DNA of 8,027 bases from Crocinitomicaceae bacterium (GTDB lineage: Bacteria > Bacteroidota > Bacteroidia > Flavobacteriales_G > Salibacteraceae). The stretch is from assembly GCA_018623405.1 (NCBI GenBank), contig JAAZVO010000114.1, positions 1 through 8,027 of the forward strand, read 5' to 3'. The notes below the pieces were generated by a model. The model was not told the DNA's origin. It made no database searches and saw nothing but the letters and a program-made list of their open reading frames with translations. Numbering within the stretch: the stretch's first letter is position 1; each line of letters begins with the position of its first letter. This document shows positions 5,622 to 8,027 of the stretch, one piece after another. Position numbers and translations under genes: made by a program.

Positions 5622-6489
5622 ACTTTCTGTAGTAAGGGAGGTTCCTCAACAAAGTTTTCAAATTGTTCCACCCAACTTTTCGCAAGAACTAGCTTCTGTG
5701 TGTTTGTTGTGTTTTCAAATATCCGAAAACACACTTCATTTTGCATTAATCAACAAATCAAAAGCTAGGTATGAAGGCATAGGAAGCTATAGGTTTAAAG
5801 AAGAACATATTACTCCCATTGTACTTAAAACTTTTTTAAGTGAAGAACCACTTTTTAAAAACGATTTTGCACAAGTAATTTATACTGAACGCAACCGAAA
5901 TTTCTCACTTATTCCAAGTGCATTTTACCTTCCCGAAAAGCACAATGAGTATTTAAAACAGAGTAGTTTTTTTGATGAAAAACTTACCAATGCATATCAC
6001 CAAAACAAAACTTTTGAAGTTCAAAACTCATATCAACTTAATGAGGAACTGAAAAAAACTGTGACCAATTTTTTTGCTAAAGGCAGGGCTTTTCATCACA
6101 TAGATATTTTGTTGGAAGTTATGGCAATGCTTCAAAATATGGAATCCAAACAATTGGTTTTGGTAAATATTGAAGGCTCATTTTTTGATTTGATAATCGC
6201 AGATGGAAAAAAACTTAAGCTTTCTAACAGCTATTACTTTGAAGGAGAGGAAGATGTTTTGTATTACGCCCTTTTAGCTTGCGATCAATTAGGGTTTAAC
6301 ACAACAAATGTTGAGGTTTTGATAATGGGGCAAAATTCTCAAAATGAAAAACTTACCAAGTTGATTAATGCCTATTTTGGAAATTGGAAAGTGTTTGAAG
6401 AAAGTCCTTTTCTAACCTCATCAAAGCAGATTACTCCTCACCACCTTTCTAATTATTTTGTGGTTTTAAATAGTTTTTTGTGCGCGTAA
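5602..6489 (+). CDS. DUF3822 family protein (actin-like ATPase fold, function unknown)
   Basis: The 295-residue protein fits the Bacteroidota family DUF3822 in length, in motif order and in lying directly upstream of rsmD. An N-terminal half includes SLIPSAFYLPEKHNEYL (102-118), the family's 'P-x-x-x-Y/F' hinge-like segment. A second lobe has LVLVNIEGSFFDLIIADGKK (185-204) then LKLSNSYYFEGEEDVLYYAL (205-224), and VEVLIMGQN (237-245). The two-lobed beta-strand pattern fits the actin-like (ASKHA) fold that I recall a structural-genomics structure of a Bacteroides member showing. I cannot identify a convincing intact phosphate-binding loop, so ATPase activity is unproven. No signal peptide or membrane helix is present, so it should be cytoplasmic. 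The start is GTG at 5602, inside the last 20 bases of the membrane-protein gene; no ATG is available near the expected N-terminus. Its end overlaps rsmD by 10 bases, which implies coupled expression. Confidence 0.83.
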   Translation: METGENKLSVVREVPQQSFQIVPPNFSQELASVCLLCFQISENTLHFALINKSKARYEGIGSYRFKEEHITPIVLKTFLSEEPLFKNDFAQVIYTERNRNFSLIPSAFYLPEKHNEYLKQSSFFDEKLTNAYHQNKTFEVQNSYQLNEELKKTVTNFFAKGRAFHHIDILLEVMAMLQNMESKQLVLVNIEGSFFDLIIADGKKLKLSNSYYFEGEEDVLYYALLACDQLGFNTTNVEVLIMGQNSQNEKLTKLINAYFGNWKVFEESPFLTSSKQITPHHLSNYFVVLNSFLCA

Positions 6490-7016
6490 TAGGAGGAGAA
6501 CTTAAAGGTAGGCGAATAGATATTCCCAAAAACCTTCCGGCAAGGCCAACTACAGATTTTGCGCGTGAGGGATTGTTTAATATCCTCAATAACAGAATTA
6601 ACTTTGAAGGATTAAACATACTAGATATGTTTTCCGGAACGGGCTTAATAAGCCTTGAGTTTTTTTCGCGAGGAGCAGTTTCTTCCGTAAGTATAGATAA
6701 TCACCCGAATTGTGTAAATCACTTACGAAAGGTGGCAAAGTCTTTTCAATTTAAATGGACCATCTACAAGCGAAACGTGTTTTATTTCTTAAATAATCAT
6801 GAAGGTAGTTATGATTTAATTTTTGCCGATCCCCCATACGATTTAAAAGAAATTCCTCAAATACCCGAGTTGGTTTACAAGGCAGAAGGTTTGCTAAAGC
6901 CAGGTGGCTTACTTATTGTAGAACATTCCAAAAGAACAGATTTATCTCAAGCCATTAATTTTGTGGAGATGAGAAAATTTGGAAATGTAGTTTTCTCCTT
7001 TTTTAAAGCTTCGTAA
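6480..7016 (+). CDS. rsmD: 16S rRNA (guanine(966)-N(2))-methyltransferase RsmD
   Basis: The 178-residue protein opens with the diagnostic RsmD N-terminus MRVIGGELKGRRI and RPTTDFAREGLFNIL (22-36), used in rRNA contact. The SAM-binding motif I is ILDMFSGTG (47-55), an acidic motif II follows at SIDNHP (71-76), and the catalytic N-methyltransferase motif IV is DPPY (117-120) within YDLIFADPPYDL. PGGLLIVEH (141-149) follows, and the protein ends GNVVFSFFKAS, close to the usual GNTxxSFF ending. The enzyme uses S-adenosylmethionine to form m2G966 in 16S rRNA during 30S assembly. The start is GTG at 6480: MRVIGG is the canonical N-terminus and there is no nearby ATG. It overlaps the DUF3822 stop by 10 bases. 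coaD starts immediately after its TAA with no gap, and rsmD-coaD neighbourhoods are widespread in bacteria. Confidence 0.96.
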   Translation: MRVIGGELKGRRIDIPKNLPARPTTDFAREGLFNILNNRINFEGLNILDMFSGTGLISLEFFSRGAVSSVSIDNHPNCVNHLRKVAKSFQFKWTIYKRNVFYFLNNHEGSYDLIFADPPYDLKEIPQIPELVYKAEGLLKPGGLLIVEHSKRTDLSQAINFVEMRKFGNVVFSFFKAS

Positions 7017-7475
7017 ATGAAAAAAGCAGTTTTTCCCGGTTCGTTTGACCCTTTTACCAATGGTCATCATTCAATTATTGAAAGAGCTATTCCCATATTT
7101 GATGAAATAATTATTGGGATTGGCAATAACTCAAAGAAAAAATACCTCTTTCCTCTAGAAAACCGAATTAAGGCATTAGAAGTTCTTTACCAAAAACAAC
7201 CTAAGGTTAAAGTACAAGCCTACGAGGGCCTTACAGTAAATTTTTGTAAAAGCATTGAAGCTAACTACATAGTACGAGGGCTGCGTACTGCTGCAGATTT
7301 TGAATATGAAAGAACCATAGCCCAAATGAATAATGCATTAGTGCCCCAACTTGAAACTATTTTCTTTTTAAGTCATCCAAATTTATCGGCTCTTAGCTCT
7401 ACTGTTGTTAGAGATATATACGTAAATGGAGGAGATGTAAAGCAGTTTTTACCTGAAGGATATCCTATTTTATGA
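7017..7475 (+). CDS. coaD: Pantetheine-phosphate adenylyltransferase
   Basis: The 152-residue length is within the normal range for CoaD (about 155-165). The N-terminal nucleotidyltransferase motif is GSFDPFTNGHHSII (8-21) with the T-x-G-H site at 14-17. The substrate loop is VRGLRTAADFEYE (86-98), and the C-terminal ATP-binding LSSTVVRD (126-133) is followed by NGGDVKQFLP (137-146). The enzyme adenylates 4'-phosphopantetheine with ATP to give dephospho-CoA and pyrophosphate, the penultimate step of coenzyme A synthesis, in the cytoplasm. All key motifs are intact. The ATG at 7017 abuts the rsmD stop, and the stop at 7473-7475 overlaps the next ATG in an ATGA arrangement, so it is very likely expressed in one operon with both neighbours. 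Confidence 0.97.
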   Translation: MKKAVFPGSFDPFTNGHHSIIERAIPIFDEIIIGIGNNSKKKYLFPLENRIKALEVLYQKQPKVKVQAYEGLTVNFCKSIEANYIVRGLRTAADFEYERTIAQMNNALVPQLETIFFLSHPNLSALSSTVVRDIYVNGGDVKQFLPEGYPIL

Positions 7476-8027
7476 GGTGGTTAGTACTATTTTTTCTTTC
7501 TCCTTTTTTATCGTTCGGGTTTAACTTAACAGGTACTGCCGAGTGGGCAATAAACCAAAAAGTGGTATTAGAGCAATACCAAGAATATTTTCTGTACACT
7601 TCCAAAAAAATTGATGAACAAATAATTGATGCCAACGGGAAGTTTGATTTTCAAATACCTACAGAAGAAATTTTTAAGTATAGAATAATTATTGGAGATA
7701 AAGTAGGAGAACTTTATCTAGAACCTACTGCTGAATACAACATCACCATTAGACCTTATAACGGACCTGTAGCTCCCATACTTTCAAAAGAAAAAATTGT
7801 TGGGCTAGAAATTGAAAAAGATGGAGCGTTATCCATCAACAATAAAATTGAAGAGTACAACCTGCAATTCGATCAATTTATCCAAACAAATGCTGCAGCC
7901 ATAGTACAAAAACGAGCAAATTCAATAATTCAAACATTTAAAGAAAAATTAAACGAAAAACTAATATCTGAGCCAAGTCCATTTGTGGTAAACTATGTAA
8001 AATACTCAATGGCCCAACTCGAAATGA
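7472..8027 (+). CDS. Secreted protein with DUF4369-like N-terminal domain, 3' truncated by window edge
   Basis: An ATG at 7472 overlapping the coaD stop (ATGA) opens a frame that stays open to the last base, giving 185 codons of a longer protein. Residues 1-16 form a signal peptide: MRW, then a hydrophobic core LVLFFLSPFLSF, with likely cleavage near SFG/FN, so the product should be periplasmic or outer-membrane associated. No lipobox cysteine is present. Residues about 18-95 have alternating strand character: LTGTAEWAINQKVVLEQY, then IIDANGKFDFQIP and VGELYLEPTAEYNITI. This resembles the DUF4369 beta-sandwich that Bacteroidota place before thioredoxin/TlpA domains ('G-K-F-x-F' and 'L-x-x-G-x-x-Y-x-I'). 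Residues about 120-170 become helical and charged. A C-terminal thioredoxin domain could lie beyond the window but is not seen. The role is unknown and the domain call is tentative. Confidence 0.75.
   Translation, partial: MRWLVLFFLSPFLSFGFNLTGTAEWAINQKVVLEQYQEYFLYTSKKIDEQIIDANGKFDFQIPTEEIFKYRIIIGDKVGELYLEPTAEYNITIRPYNGPVAPILSKEKIVGLEIEKDGALSINNKIEEYNLQFDQFIQTNAAAIVQKRANSIIQTFKEKLNEKLISEPSPFVVNYVKYSMAQLEM

Noticed and set aside
5708..5733. Perfect 9-bp inverted repeat tgtgttttc / gaaaacaca with an 8-base loop inside the DUF3822 gene
   Set aside because: About one such repeat is expected by chance in 8 kb of AT-rich sequence. It has no U-tract and no promoter context suggesting a regulatory role.
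5366..5746. Minus-strand open frame of 126 codons
   Set aside because: It is antisense across the membrane protein/DUF3822 junction, with no recognisable motif or start signal.

Overview
The window is AT-rich, densely packed chromosomal DNA that reads as Bacteroidota (Flavobacteriia/Cytophagia-like). The evidence is the Bacteroidota-type DnaX C-terminus, a DUF3822 protein, TAnnTTTG-type -7 promoter elements, almost no Shine-Dalgarno sequences, and several TTG/GTG starts. I see no mobile element, CRISPR array, tRNA or rRNA. No gene-free stretch exceeds about 107 bases.

Left block (1-2734, + strand): the 3' part of dnaX (DNA polymerase III gamma/tau), then a MATE-family transporter beginning three bases after the dnaX stop, then a cyclophilin-type peptidyl-prolyl isomerase lipoprotein that overlaps the transporter by 11 bases. 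This looks like one transcription unit entering from the left. Both dnaX and the isomerase gene carry a tandem heptanucleotide repeat, (CCTCAAA)n, in their disordered linkers, and both translate it to the same peptide, LKPQTSN.

Middle block (2736-4725, - strand): a RecD-like superfamily 1 helicase followed by a small PlsC-type acyltransferase. The acyltransferase stop codon lies one base from the convergent isomerase stop codon, leaving no room for separate terminators.

Right block (4833-8027, + strand): an operon divergent from the helicase. It holds a three-helix membrane protein of unknown function, a DUF3822 (actin-like ATPase fold) protein, rsmD (16S rRNA m2G966 methyltransferase), coaD (phosphopantetheine adenylyltransferase), and the start of a secreted protein with a DUF4369-like N-terminal domain that runs off the window. 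Consecutive genes overlap by 20, 10, 0 and 4 bases, so translational coupling is likely. The 107-base divergent region between helicase and membrane protein contains one perfect TAnnTTTG element facing each way; the helicase element sits so close to its ATG that the mRNA should be leaderless or nearly so.

Most genes are conserved housekeeping functions. The parts least explained by known biology are the membrane protein/DUF3822 pair coupled to rsmD-coaD, and the frame-neutral heptamer repeat shared by two unrelated genes.
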